In this document: piece by piece, positions 52,425-59,624 of the stretch | How the letters are laid out: the number at the start of each line of letters is the position of its first letter | How positions within the stretch are numbered: position 1 is the first letter of the stretch | Assembly: GCF_022829445.1 (NCBI RefSeq) | Contig: NZ_JAKSXY010000061.1 | Coordinates: 124,001-188,000, forward strand | Direction: 5' to 3' | Length of the DNA stretch: 64,000 nt | Source of the DNA: Methylobacterium sp. J-068 | Lineage (GTDB): Bacteria > Pseudomonadota > Alphaproteobacteria > Rhizobiales > Beijerinckiaceae | The notes under the pieces: model-generated | Seen by the model: the letters and a program-made list of their open reading frames with translations, nothing else | What the model was told of the DNA's origin: nothing | The model's database searches: none | Made by a program: the position numbers and the translations under genes

Positions 52425-53339
52425 TCACGCGAGGAAGCGCTCCAGCGCCGCCAGGGTCGCGGCGGGATTCTCCTCGGCGAGGAAGTGGCCCGAGGCGATC
52501 TCGGCCGCGATCGCCTCCGGCGCGAAGGTGCGCCGCCAGGCGGCCAGCGGCGTCTCCGGACCCGCATCGAGGTAGCCGTCGCCGGTGAGGATCAGGGTCG
52601 GGCAGGTCAGGTGACGCTCCGTCGCCAGGTCCGCGAGGTCGGCCTCGCGGTCGCGGGTGGCGCCAGCCCGGTAATCCTCGCAGAAGGCGTGGATGCGCTC
52701 GGGCACGGCCCAGGCCTGCCGGTAGAGGTGCAGGGCCGCGGGCGCGAAGGCGTCCAGGGATTTCCGATCGGACGCCTTGGCCCCGCTCCAGTCGCGCAGG
52801 AGCCCCTCGAAATAGGCGTCCGCGTCCCGGCCGATGGCCTGTTCCGGCCCCGGCGCAGCCTCGGCCAGGAAGTTCCAGTGCGAGGGCTTTCGCGGAGCGG
52901 CCTCGATCCGCTCCCACTGGACGAGGGTCGGCAGGATGTCGAGGAGGGCCAGCCGGGCGATCCGGCCCGGCTCGTCGAGGGCGAGGCGGTAGCCGATGCG
53001 GGCCCCCCGGTCGTGCCCGACGAGGGCGAAGTGGACGTGGCCGAGGGATTCCATCACCGCCACCACCTCGGCGCCAAGGGTGCGCTTGGCGTAGGCCCCG
53101 TGACGGGCATCGCCCTCGGGCGCTGCCGACCAGCCGTAGCCCTTGAGGTCGAGGCAGACCACGCGCCGGCGCTCGGCCAGCGCCGGCGCGATCCGGTGCC
53201 AGCAGGCATGGCTCTGCGGAAAGCCGTGGAGCAGCAGGACCGGGGGCGCATCCTCCGGCCCGCCGACGCGCGCGAAGAAGCGCCCGGCCGGGATGTCGAT
53301 CCAGCGGGCGGCGAAGTCGGGGAAGAGATCGGTGGTCAC
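52425..53339 (-). CDS. Alpha/beta hydrolase of the fluoroacetate/haloacetate dehalogenase type
   Basis: A 304-residue hydrolase with the complete residue set of fluoroacetate dehalogenase: nucleophile Asp110 with Arg111 and Arg114 (GHDRGARIGYR), acid Asp134 (LLDILP), halide-site His153-Trp154 (SHWNFLAEAAPGPE) and Tyr222 (CEDYRAG), and catalytic His284 (GHFLAEEN). The oxyanion segment is HGFPQ. These positions match the well-studied Rhodopseudomonas and Burkholderia enzymes, so hydrolytic dehalogenation of a short haloacid is a reasonable hypothesis; an epoxide-hydrolase activity is less likely because of the Arg pair and HW motif. No halide transporter is adjacent. Confidence 0.85.
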   Translation of the reverse strand: MTTDLFPDFAARWIDIPAGRFFARVGGPEDAPPVLLLHGFPQSHACWHRIAPALAERRRVVCLDLKGYGWSAAPEGDARHGAYAKRTLGAEVVAVMESLGHVHFALVGHDRGARIGYRLALDEPGRIARLALLDILPTLVQWERIEAAPRKPSHWNFLAEAAPGPEQAIGRDADAYFEGLLRDWSGAKASDRKSLDAFAPAALHLYRQAWAVPERIHAFCEDYRAGATRDREADLADLATERHLTCPTLILTGDGYLDAGPETPLAAWRRTFAPEAIAAEIASGHFLAEENPAATLAALERFLA

Positions 53340-53424
53340 GGGCGGCGCCTCCGGCGGGGGCCGGGGAAACGCGCGCCTGCGGCCGCCGGTTTCGAGAGCC
53401 CCGTCCGTGCGCGATCCTTCGCCT

Positions 53425-53733
53425 TCAGCCTTTCGTTTCGGTCTTCGCGGATTGGACGTCCATGTAACGCCGCAGAACCGCGTTCATGCGGGTCTGATAG
53501 CCACGACCACCCTGCTTGAAGAAATCGACCACGTCGCGGTCGAAGCTCGCATGAATCGATGTCTTCGGTGGAGGCAGGCCAACCGTGGCATGGGCCCACT
53601 CGTCCTCGCGGATCGTGGCAGGGTTCTCCGTATCCTCGGCGGCGATCCGCTCGATCTCGTCCTCGGAGACCGCTTTGAGGCTCGCCCAATCCGTCCTGTC
53701 CTGCGGCGGCTCAGCAGTCTTTCTGCCGGGCAT
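53425..53733 (-). CDS. brnA: BrnA-type antitoxin
   Basis: A 102-residue antitoxin. The acidic N-terminal half (SEDEIERIAAEDTENPATI) should wrap the toxin; the C-terminal ribbon-helix-helix (ASFDRDVVDFFKQGGRGYQ then TRMNAVLRRYMD) binds DNA, the hallmark of BrnA. ATG 53733 lies inside the end of brnT, overlapping by 23 bases, with toxin first as in other brnTA loci. It probably autorepresses through the inverted repeat at 54011-54032. Confidence 0.9.
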   Translation of the reverse strand: MPGRKTAEPPQDRTDWASLKAVSEDEIERIAAEDTENPATIREDEWAHATVGLPPPKTSIHASFDRDVVDFFKQGGRGYQTRMNAVLRRYMDVQSAKTETKG

Positions 53734-54007
53734 CGTACAATCTCCTCTCCGTTCGGTTCGCGAGGCGGGCGGAGATGATCCGCTGCTTGCCGTCACGCGG
53801 GGTGAAGGTGATGTTCAGGATGACTCCGTTGAACGCGACGATCATGTTGAAGCGGGCTTCCCCATAGTCGCGCCGCCCGTCCTCCCGGATCAGAGCGAAG
53901 CGTCCATCGAAGGCTTCATCCAGACCGGCGAACCCAATGCCTCGAGTCTGGAGGTTGGCGTCGCTCTTCAGATCGTCCCAGACGGTGCGTTCGGCTTCAC
54001 CCATCAT
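53711..54007 (-). CDS. brnT: BrnT-type ribonuclease toxin
   Basis: A 98-residue RelE/BrnT-like toxin: VWDDLKSDANLQTRGIGFAGLDEAF (in two parts), the DYGEAR segment, NGVILNITFTPRDGKQRIISARLANRTER. Core residues of the family (Lys in DLKS, Arg-Ile-Ile-Ser-Ala-Arg strand, final Glu-Arg) are kept, so it may be active. The in-frame ATG at 54031 would add eight residues but lies within the putative operator; ATG 54007 gives a normal family length. Base composition is a little lower in GC than its neighbours, as often seen with mobile toxin-antitoxin loci. Confidence 0.88.
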   Translation of the reverse strand: MMGEAERTVWDDLKSDANLQTRGIGFAGLDEAFDGRFALIREDGRRDYGEARFNMIVAFNGVILNITFTPRDGKQRIISARLANRTERRLYDARQKDC

Positions 54008-54010
54008 CAA

Positions 54011-54032
54011 AATGTACATGAATACGTACATT
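54011..54032. promoter_or_regulatory. Inverted repeat AATGTAC...GTACATT at the brnTA start
   Basis: Perfect 7-bp arms (54011-54017 and 54026-54032) separated by 8 bp, immediately upstream of the preferred brnT start. Autoregulation by BrnA is known for this family; that this is the binding site is inferred. Confidence 0.5.
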
Positions 54033-54236
54033 GCGGAAAGCTCTCGTGGGCTCGTGTCCGATCGGTCTGACCGCCGGAGACATCCGCGCGGCAGCCCGCG
54101 AAAATGTGTTCGGGCAAGATGCCCGACGTCGCGCCTGCGGCCTCACGGATGCCGGCTCGGGATTGACGCCCGGCCCGCGCAGCGGGCACACCCGGCGGCT
54201 GTGGATCGCTTAAGAATCCGCATCGAGGAGACGCGC

Positions 54237-54323
54237 ATGGACCGGCCCACCGTTCCTGCCCCACAGACGATCCGCCCGGCCGAGGCCAGGGGTTCGTCCG
54301 CCACGAGGGGTCCGTCCGCATGA
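54237..54323 (+). CDS. Possible 28-codon leader ORF coupled to the MoxR gene
   Basis: ATG 54237 follows GAGGAG at an ideal six-base distance; the frame runs 28 codons (MDRPTVPAPQTIRPAEARGS and 8 more) and its TGA overlaps the moxR ATG as ATGA. The moxR gene itself has only a weak ribosome site. This suggests a short leader translated to load ribosomes on the operon. The alternative, a chance frame, cannot be excluded. Confidence 0.4.
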   Translation: MDRPTVPAPQTIRPAEARGSSATRGPSA

Positions 54324-55330
54324 GCGGCGCGGTCCTGAGCCAACGTCCGGCCGCCGATGCCCCGCCCGCGGACGCCACCCTGCGCGGGCGCATCCTGGCG
54401 CTGCGCGACGGCTTGCTGCACGGCCTCATCGGCGCCGACGCGATGGTGGAGCGCCTGCTCATCGGCCTCCTCACCGGCGGCCACCTCCTCATCGAGGGCG
54501 CGCCGGGGCTCGCCAAGACCCGCGCGGTCAAGCGCCTGTCGGACGGGCTCGACGGCAGCTTCGCGCGCATCCAGTGCACGCCCGACCTGATGCCCGCGGA
54601 TCTGACCGGCACCACCGTCTGGCGCCAGGACGCGGGCGACTTCGAGTTCCTGGCCGGCCCCCTGTTCCATTCCCTCGTCCTCGTCGACGAGGTGAACCGC
54701 GCGCCGCCGAAGGTGCAGTCGGCCCTGCTGGAGGCGATGGCGGAGGGCCAGATCACGGTCTCGGGCCACACCCATCCGCTGCCCGACCCGTTCATGGTGG
54801 TGGCGACCCAGAACCCGATCGAGCACGCGGGCACCTTCCCGCTGCCCGAGGCGCAGCTCGACCGCTTCCTGCTGCACGTGCTCGTGGAGATGCCGGACGA
54901 GGCCGCCGAGCGCCGCATCCTCGACCTCGTGGAGGGCGAGCTGAACCACCATGCCGAGGCGATGCCGGTGCGGCTCTCCGTGGAGGAGATCCGCGCTGCG
55001 CGCGAGGCCGCCCTCAACGTCTACGTCTCCCCCGCGCTCAAGGACTACCTCGTGCGGCTGGTGGCGGGCACCCGCACCGACGCGGCGGCCCCCGATCTGC
55101 GCGCGGCGATCGAGCACCCGGCCTCCCCGCGCGGGACGCTGGCGCTGATGCTCGCCGGCAAGGCGCGGGCCTATCTGCACGGCCGCGACCACGTCATCCC
55201 CGAGGATGTCGCCGACCTCGCCGCCGATGCCCTGGCCCACCGCATCGGGCTGACCTGGCGCGCCGCCGCCGAGGGCCAGACCGCGCGCGGCATCATCCGG
55301 GGCCTCGTCGAGCGGGTGCGGGCGCTCTGA
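54320..55330 (+). CDS. MoxR family AAA ATPase
   Basis: A 336-residue chaperone-like ATPase heading the Bat cluster. Walker A GAPGLAKT (60-67), Walker B LVLVDEVNRAPPKVQSALLEAM (in part), sensor motifs VVATQNPIEHAGTFPLPEAQLDRF, and the C-terminal AAA lid. MoxR ATPases with VWA partners assist metal insertion or maturation of envelope proteins. In Methylobacterium a paralogue, MxaR, serves methanol dehydrogenase, but no mxa structural genes lie here, so this is more likely the general Bat-associated form. Confidence 0.93.
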   Translation: MSGAVLSQRPAADAPPADATLRGRILALRDGLLHGLIGADAMVERLLIGLLTGGHLLIEGAPGLAKTRAVKRLSDGLDGSFARIQCTPDLMPADLTGTTVWRQDAGDFEFLAGPLFHSLVLVDEVNRAPPKVQSALLEAMAEGQITVSGHTHPLPDPFMVVATQNPIEHAGTFPLPEAQLDRFLLHVLVEMPDEAAERRILDLVEGELNHHAEAMPVRLSVEEIRAAREAALNVYVSPALKDYLVRLVAGTRTDAAAPDLRAAIEHPASPRGTLALMLAGKARAYLHGRDHVIPEDVADLAADALAHRIGLTWRAAAEGQTARGIIRGLVERVRAL

Positions 55331-55338
55331 GCGCGACC

Positions 55339-56274
55339 ATGGCCGCGCAGACCCGGGCCTCCGCCGACACCGACCCGCTGCTGGCGCCCGGCATCCACCT
55401 CTCGGGCGAGGCGCTCATGGGGCTGCGCCACCTCGCGCGGCGTGGGTTCGGGCCGGGCACCCGGACGCTCGCCGGCCTGCCCGGCGGGATCGTGACCCGC
55501 CGGCGCGGACGCGGCTCGGAGCCCGACGACGTGCGCCTCTGGTCGGAGGGCGACGACCGCCGCCACATCGACCGCAACGCCACCGCCCGCACCGGCATCC
55601 TGCACGTGCGCACCCATCACGACGAGCGCGACCGCGCCGTGGTGCTCCTCGTCGACCTCAGGCCCTCGATGCTGTTCGGCACGAAGCGCGCCCTGCGCTC
55701 GGTGGCGGCGGCCGAGGCCCTGGTGCTGCTCGGTTGGCGCATCGTCGGCGACGGCGGCCGTGTCGGCCTCGTGGCCCTGGGCGCGGGCGAGCCCGTGGTG
55801 GTGCGCCCGGCCAGCGGCGAGCGAGCGATGACGGCGGTCACCGGCGCCCTGGCGCTGGCCCATGCGCGCGCCCTGGCGGACGGGGCGACGCAGGACCCCG
55901 CCCTCACCGGGGGCCTGACCCTGGCCCAGAGCCTGCTGCCCTCCGGCGGGCACCTCGTCATCGGCAGCGCCCTCGACGCCCCGGGCGACGACTTCGACCA
56001 CCTGCTCACCGTGATGGCCGAACGGCTCTCGATCCGCCTCGTCCTCGTCAGCGACGCCTTCGAACGCGCCCGCCCGCCCGGCTTCTACCCCTTCGCGACG
56101 CCGGACGGCCGGCGCGGCACCGTGCAGGCGAGCCGGGCCGACAAGGCGCCCCCGAGCGCCGATGCGCGCCTCGTGGCCTATGCCCGCCGGGGCATCGAGG
56201 GCCTGCGCCTCGATGTCGAGGCGGGTCCGGAGGCCTACGCCCCCCTGATGGAGCGCCTCGATGCGGTGCTCTAG
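55339..56274 (+). CDS. DUF58 domain-containing protein (MoxR partner)
   Basis: A 311-residue protein with the DUF58 signature DVRLWSEGDDRRHIDRNATARTGILHVR (read in two halves) and a following VWA-like strand (AVVLLVDLRPSMLFG). It starts eight bases after moxR. DUF58 proteins accompany MoxR ATPases and VWA proteins in Bat operons; the biochemical role is not defined. No signal or membrane helix is seen. Confidence 0.9.
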   Translation: MAAQTRASADTDPLLAPGIHLSGEALMGLRHLARRGFGPGTRTLAGLPGGIVTRRRGRGSEPDDVRLWSEGDDRRHIDRNATARTGILHVRTHHDERDRAVVLLVDLRPSMLFGTKRALRSVAAAEALVLLGWRIVGDGGRVGLVALGAGEPVVVRPASGERAMTAVTGALALAHARALADGATQDPALTGGLTLAQSLLPSGGHLVIGSALDAPGDDFDHLLTVMAERLSIRLVLVSDAFERARPPGFYPFATPDGRRGTVQASRADKAPPSADARLVAYARRGIEGLRLDVEAGPEAYAPLMERLDAVL

Positions 56275-56304
56275 GGGTTTTCACGTGAATCCGGGGACCC
56301 TCGC

Positions 56305-56760
56305 GTGACCGACGCCAGCCCGAGTCTCGACCAGCTGCGCGGCCTGCACCTGCCCGCCGAAACCGGGGGCCTTCAGGGCGCCGTGATGCTGGCCATCGCC
56401 CTCGGGTTCGCGGCCGCCCTGGCCCTCGGGCTCCTGCGCCTGCTGCGGGCCCGGCGGCGCGACTCGATCCGGCGCGCGGCCTTGCGGGAACTCGCCGCCG
56501 CCAACGCCCTGCCGCCGGAGCCGCGCCGCGTCGCGCAGGCCCGGCTCCTGCGCCGGCTGGCCCGCACCCTCCAGGGTGACGCGGCGGCGGATGCGCGCGG
56601 GGCGGCGTGGGGCACGGTCCTCGACCGGCTCTTCGCCACGACGTTCTTCACGCAAGGCCCCGGCCGGGTGTTCGCGGAGGGGCTCTACCAGCGCGGAGCC
56701 GCCGAGCCCGGTGCGATCGATGCCGAGCTGGCCCGGCTGTTCGGCCGGATCGGAGCCTAG
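56305..56760 (+). CDS. DUF4381-type single-helix membrane protein of the Bat cluster
   Basis: A 151-residue protein with a short periplasmic start (LDQLRGLHLPAET), one membrane helix (about residues 25-47) and a basic cytoplasmic helical part (RRARSR-like, RDSIRRAALRELAAANALP). This layout and its place between DUF58 and the first VWA gene match DUF4381. Translation starts at GTG 56305 after GGGGA. Confidence 0.85.
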   Translation: MTDASPSLDQLRGLHLPAETGGLQGAVMLAIALGFAAALALGLLRLLRARRRDSIRRAALRELAAANALPPEPRRVAQARLLRRLARTLQGDAAADARGAAWGTVLDRLFATTFFTQGPGRVFAEGLYQRGAAEPGAIDAELARLFGRIGA

Positions 56761-56764
56761 AGGC

Positions 56765-57790
56765 ATGCTGACGGGTCTTCTGCCGAACGGGCTCAGCGCC
56801 CTCCTCTCCGCCTTCGACCTCGCCAGTCCCTACGCCCTGCTGCTGCTGCCCCTGCCGCTGCTGGCGGCGCGGTTGATGCCGGCCGAGCGCGTCGGGGGCA
56901 GCGGGGCCCTGCGGGTGCCGGCCTCCCTGGTGGCCCAGGCCACGCGGGGCGACAGCGTGGCGGCGCGCGGGCGCGGGCGCGCCCTCCTGGTCTGGACCCT
57001 GTGGGCGGCGCTCGTCCTCGCCGTCTCGGGCCCGCGCCTCGTGCTGCCGGCGACCGCCCTGCCGGCTTCGGGCCGCGAGATCATGCTGGTGATGGACCTC
57101 TCCGGCTCGATGGAGCGGCGCGACTTCGACCTCGACGGCCAGACCGTGACGCGCCTGACCGCCGTGAAGCGCGTCGGCACCGACTTCATCCGCCGCCGGG
57201 CCGGCGACCGCATCGGCCTCGTGATCTTCGCCAACGAATCCTACGTCGCGGCGAGCCCGAGCTTCGACACCGCCACGGTGGCGCGCGCCCTGGACGAGGC
57301 CACGATCGGCCTCGTCGGCCGCTCCACCGGCATCGGCGACGGCCTCGGCCTCGCCCTCAAGCGCCTGAACCCGGCGGCTCCCGAGGCCGAGGGCGTGCCG
57401 CCGGCCAGCGCCAAGGTGGTGATCCTGATGACCGACGGCGCCAACAATGCCGGGCAGACCACGCCGCGCGACGTCGCCGGGCTGGCCAAGGAACTCGGTG
57501 TCCGGGTCCACACCATCGCGCTCGGGCCGCGCGACCTCTCGAACGCGGAGGGCGAGCAGGACGTGGTCGACACGGAGACGCTCAAGGAGATCGCCGACCT
57601 GACGGGCGGGCGGATGTTCCGCGTGAAGACCACGGACGACCTGGTCGCCATGGCGGATGCCATCGACGAGATCGAGGGCGGCCGCGCCAAGGCGCCCCCG
57701 GTGCCCCTGCGCAAGGACCTCTGGCCCTGGCCCGCCGCCCTGGCCTTCCTCGCCGCCGCCGGACTCCTCGCCGCGAGGCGCGTCGCATGA
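56765..57790 (+). CDS. VWA domain membrane protein, BatA-like
   Basis: A 341-residue protein: two N-terminal helices (about 20-36 and 75-98), a periplasmic von Willebrand A domain with intact MIDAS DLSGSM (Asp111, Ser113, Ser115) and VILMTDGANN, and a C-terminal helix (about 322-338). It should bind a divalent metal and partner proteins. Its stop overlaps the next ATG by four bases. Confidence 0.92.
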   Translation: MLTGLLPNGLSALLSAFDLASPYALLLLPLPLLAARLMPAERVGGSGALRVPASLVAQATRGDSVAARGRGRALLVWTLWAALVLAVSGPRLVLPATALPASGREIMLVMDLSGSMERRDFDLDGQTVTRLTAVKRVGTDFIRRRAGDRIGLVIFANESYVAASPSFDTATVARALDEATIGLVGRSTGIGDGLGLALKRLNPAAPEAEGVPPASAKVVILMTDGANNAGQTTPRDVAGLAKELGVRVHTIALGPRDLSNAEGEQDVVDTETLKEIADLTGGRMFRVKTTDDLVAMADAIDEIEGGRAKAPPVPLRKDLWPWPAALAFLAAAGLLAARRVA

Positions 57791-58716
57791 GCCTGCTCGA
57801 CGCCTTCGCGCTGCTGCGGCCCTGGTGGCTCGCGGCGATCCCCCTGGTCGCCGCCCTGGCCCTGCGCGCGGCCTGGCGCTCGGCGCCCCTCGGAGACTGG
57901 GCCCGGGCCGTCGATCCCGGCCTGATGGCGCTGATGGCCAGGCGCGGTGCGGTGCTCGGCGGACGCCGGCAGGCGAACCTCGCCGCCGCGATCACCGCCG
58001 GCCTCGTCGCGCTGGCGCTGACCGGCCCGGCGGTCGAGCGGCCGGACGCCGCGACCTTCCGCAACCTCGACGCCACCGTGCTGGTGCTCGACCTCTCGCG
58101 CTCCGTCGCCGAGGGCGGCCATCTCAAGGACGTGCGCCAGGTCGCGCAGGCCCTCGCGGAGGCCGCCGGCACCCGCAGCGTCGCCGTGGTGGTCTATGCC
58201 GGGGACAGTTACCTCGCCGCTCCGCCGACCACCGACCGCGACGCCCTCGCCTCGATCCTGTTCGCCCTCGACGGCGACACGGTGCCCGACCGGGGCACGC
58301 ATCCCGAGCGCGGTCTCGCGCTCGCCCGCCGCACCCTGGCGGAGGCCGGCGTGATCGCGGGCGACGTCGTCCTCGTCACGGACGGGGACGGCATCGGTGA
58401 CGCCGCGATGCGGGAGGCGAGCGCGATCCGCGCCAAGGGCTGGCACCTGCACGGCGTGTTCGTGCCCGCCGGTCCCGGCCTGCCGGCGGGCTCGCCCAAG
58501 CCCGACCGGGGCGCCCTGGAGCGCCTCGCCGATGCGGGATCGGGCCGCTTCGCCGTCCTCGACAGCCCCGCCCCGGTGCTCGATGCGGTCGGCGCCAGCA
58601 CGGCCCAGCACCTCGCGGCCGGTGGCTACACCGTGCTGGCCTTCGCCGATCTCGGGCGCTGGCTCGTGCTGCTGGCGCTGCTGCCGGCCCTCATGTTGTT
58701 CCGCAGGAGCGCCTGA
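57787..58716 (+). CDS. VWA domain membrane protein, BatB-like
   Basis: A 309-residue second VWA protein with helices near residues 13-30 and 64-82 and at the C-terminus. The MIDAS reads DLSRSV (Asp102, Ser104, Ser106), still DxSxS, with VLVTDGDGIGD later. BatA and BatB paralogues usually act as a pair. One base is shared with the next gene (TGATG). Confidence 0.9.
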   Translation: MSLLDAFALLRPWWLAAIPLVAALALRAAWRSAPLGDWARAVDPGLMALMARRGAVLGGRRQANLAAAITAGLVALALTGPAVERPDAATFRNLDATVLVLDLSRSVAEGGHLKDVRQVAQALAEAAGTRSVAVVVYAGDSYLAAPPTTDRDALASILFALDGDTVPDRGTHPERGLALARRTLAEAGVIAGDVVLVTDGDGIGDAAMREASAIRAKGWHLHGVFVPAGPGLPAGSPKPDRGALERLADAGSGRFAVLDSPAPVLDAVGASTAQHLAAGGYTVLAFADLGRWLVLLALLPALMLFRRSA

Positions 58717-59624
58717 TGGCGATCGGCCCCCTGTCCGCCCGCCTGCCCGCCCTGCCGCGCCACTGGCGGCGCCGGGCGCGCCTCGGCGCCCTCGGGCTGG
58801 CGGGGCTCGCCATCCTGGGCCTCACCGCCACCGCGCAGCCGCGCACCGGCCTGGGGCGCGCCCTGATGGGGATCGGCCTGCCCGGCGCGGCCGCGTTCGT
58901 GCTCGACGATCCCGTCTGGCGCGGCCCCGCCTTGTATCAGGCCGGGCGCTACGACGAGGCCGCCGCCGTGTTCCGCGACGGCGGACGGCGGGGCAGCTAC
59001 AACCTCGGCAACGCGCTCGCGCGGGCCGGCGACCTCCAGGGTGCGCTGGACGCCTACGACGCGGCCCTGCAATACAACCCGCGCGATGCCGACGCGCAGG
59101 CCAACCGCTCGCTGATCGCCCGCCTCGTCGACGAGGGTCCGGGCGATCCGGGCAAGGGCGGGGGCGTCGCCAACGCCACCGCGACGGTGGGCGCGCGCTA
59201 CAACAAGACCTCGAACCAGGATCCCAACGACGACACGCAGGCCACTTCCACGGGCGATGGTCTGGCCGGCAACAAGGAGGGCGGCACCTCCTCCTCGACG
59301 CCGGGCAACAGCAAGGTCGCGCGGCGCGGCAAGGCCGAACAGGTCGCGGTGGATTCCGGCAAGGGCGAGGCGCGGGGCTCGGCCAGCGACGCGGCGGGGC
59401 GCGGCCGCACGGGGGCCGGCTCGGCCATGGTCGCGGCCGCGCCCGAGCGGGAGGCGCGCCGGGTGACGAAGAGCTTCGAGGCCCACGAGATCCGCCCCGA
59501 CCGCCTCTGGCTCCAGACCCTGCCGGATGATCCGGGACGTTATCTCAAGCTGCGCCTCAAGGCGGAGCAGGCCGTGCGCGTGGAGGCCGGCACCGCCGTG
59601 CCGGGGGGAAGCAACCCATGGTGA
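58716..59624 (+). CDS. TPR-containing BatC-like protein
   Basis: A 302-residue protein with a hydrophobic segment near residues 24-40, about two tetratricopeptide repeats (ALYQAGRYDEAAAVFRDGGR, SYNLGNALARAGDLQGALDA region, about 72-135), then a low-complexity Gly/Ser/Lys stretch and a conserved-looking C-terminus (SFEAHEIRPDRLWLQTLPDD). In Bat operons a TPR protein sits at this place, often fused to BatB. It overlaps the next gene by seven bases. Confidence 0.88.
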   Translation: MAIGPLSARLPALPRHWRRRARLGALGLAGLAILGLTATAQPRTGLGRALMGIGLPGAAAFVLDDPVWRGPALYQAGRYDEAAAVFRDGGRRGSYNLGNALARAGDLQGALDAYDAALQYNPRDADAQANRSLIARLVDEGPGDPGKGGGVANATATVGARYNKTSNQDPNDDTQATSTGDGLAGNKEGGTSSSTPGNSKVARRGKAEQVAVDSGKGEARGSASDAAGRGRTGAGSAMVAAAPEREARRVTKSFEAHEIRPDRLWLQTLPDDPGRYLKLRLKAEQAVRVEAGTAVPGGSNPW

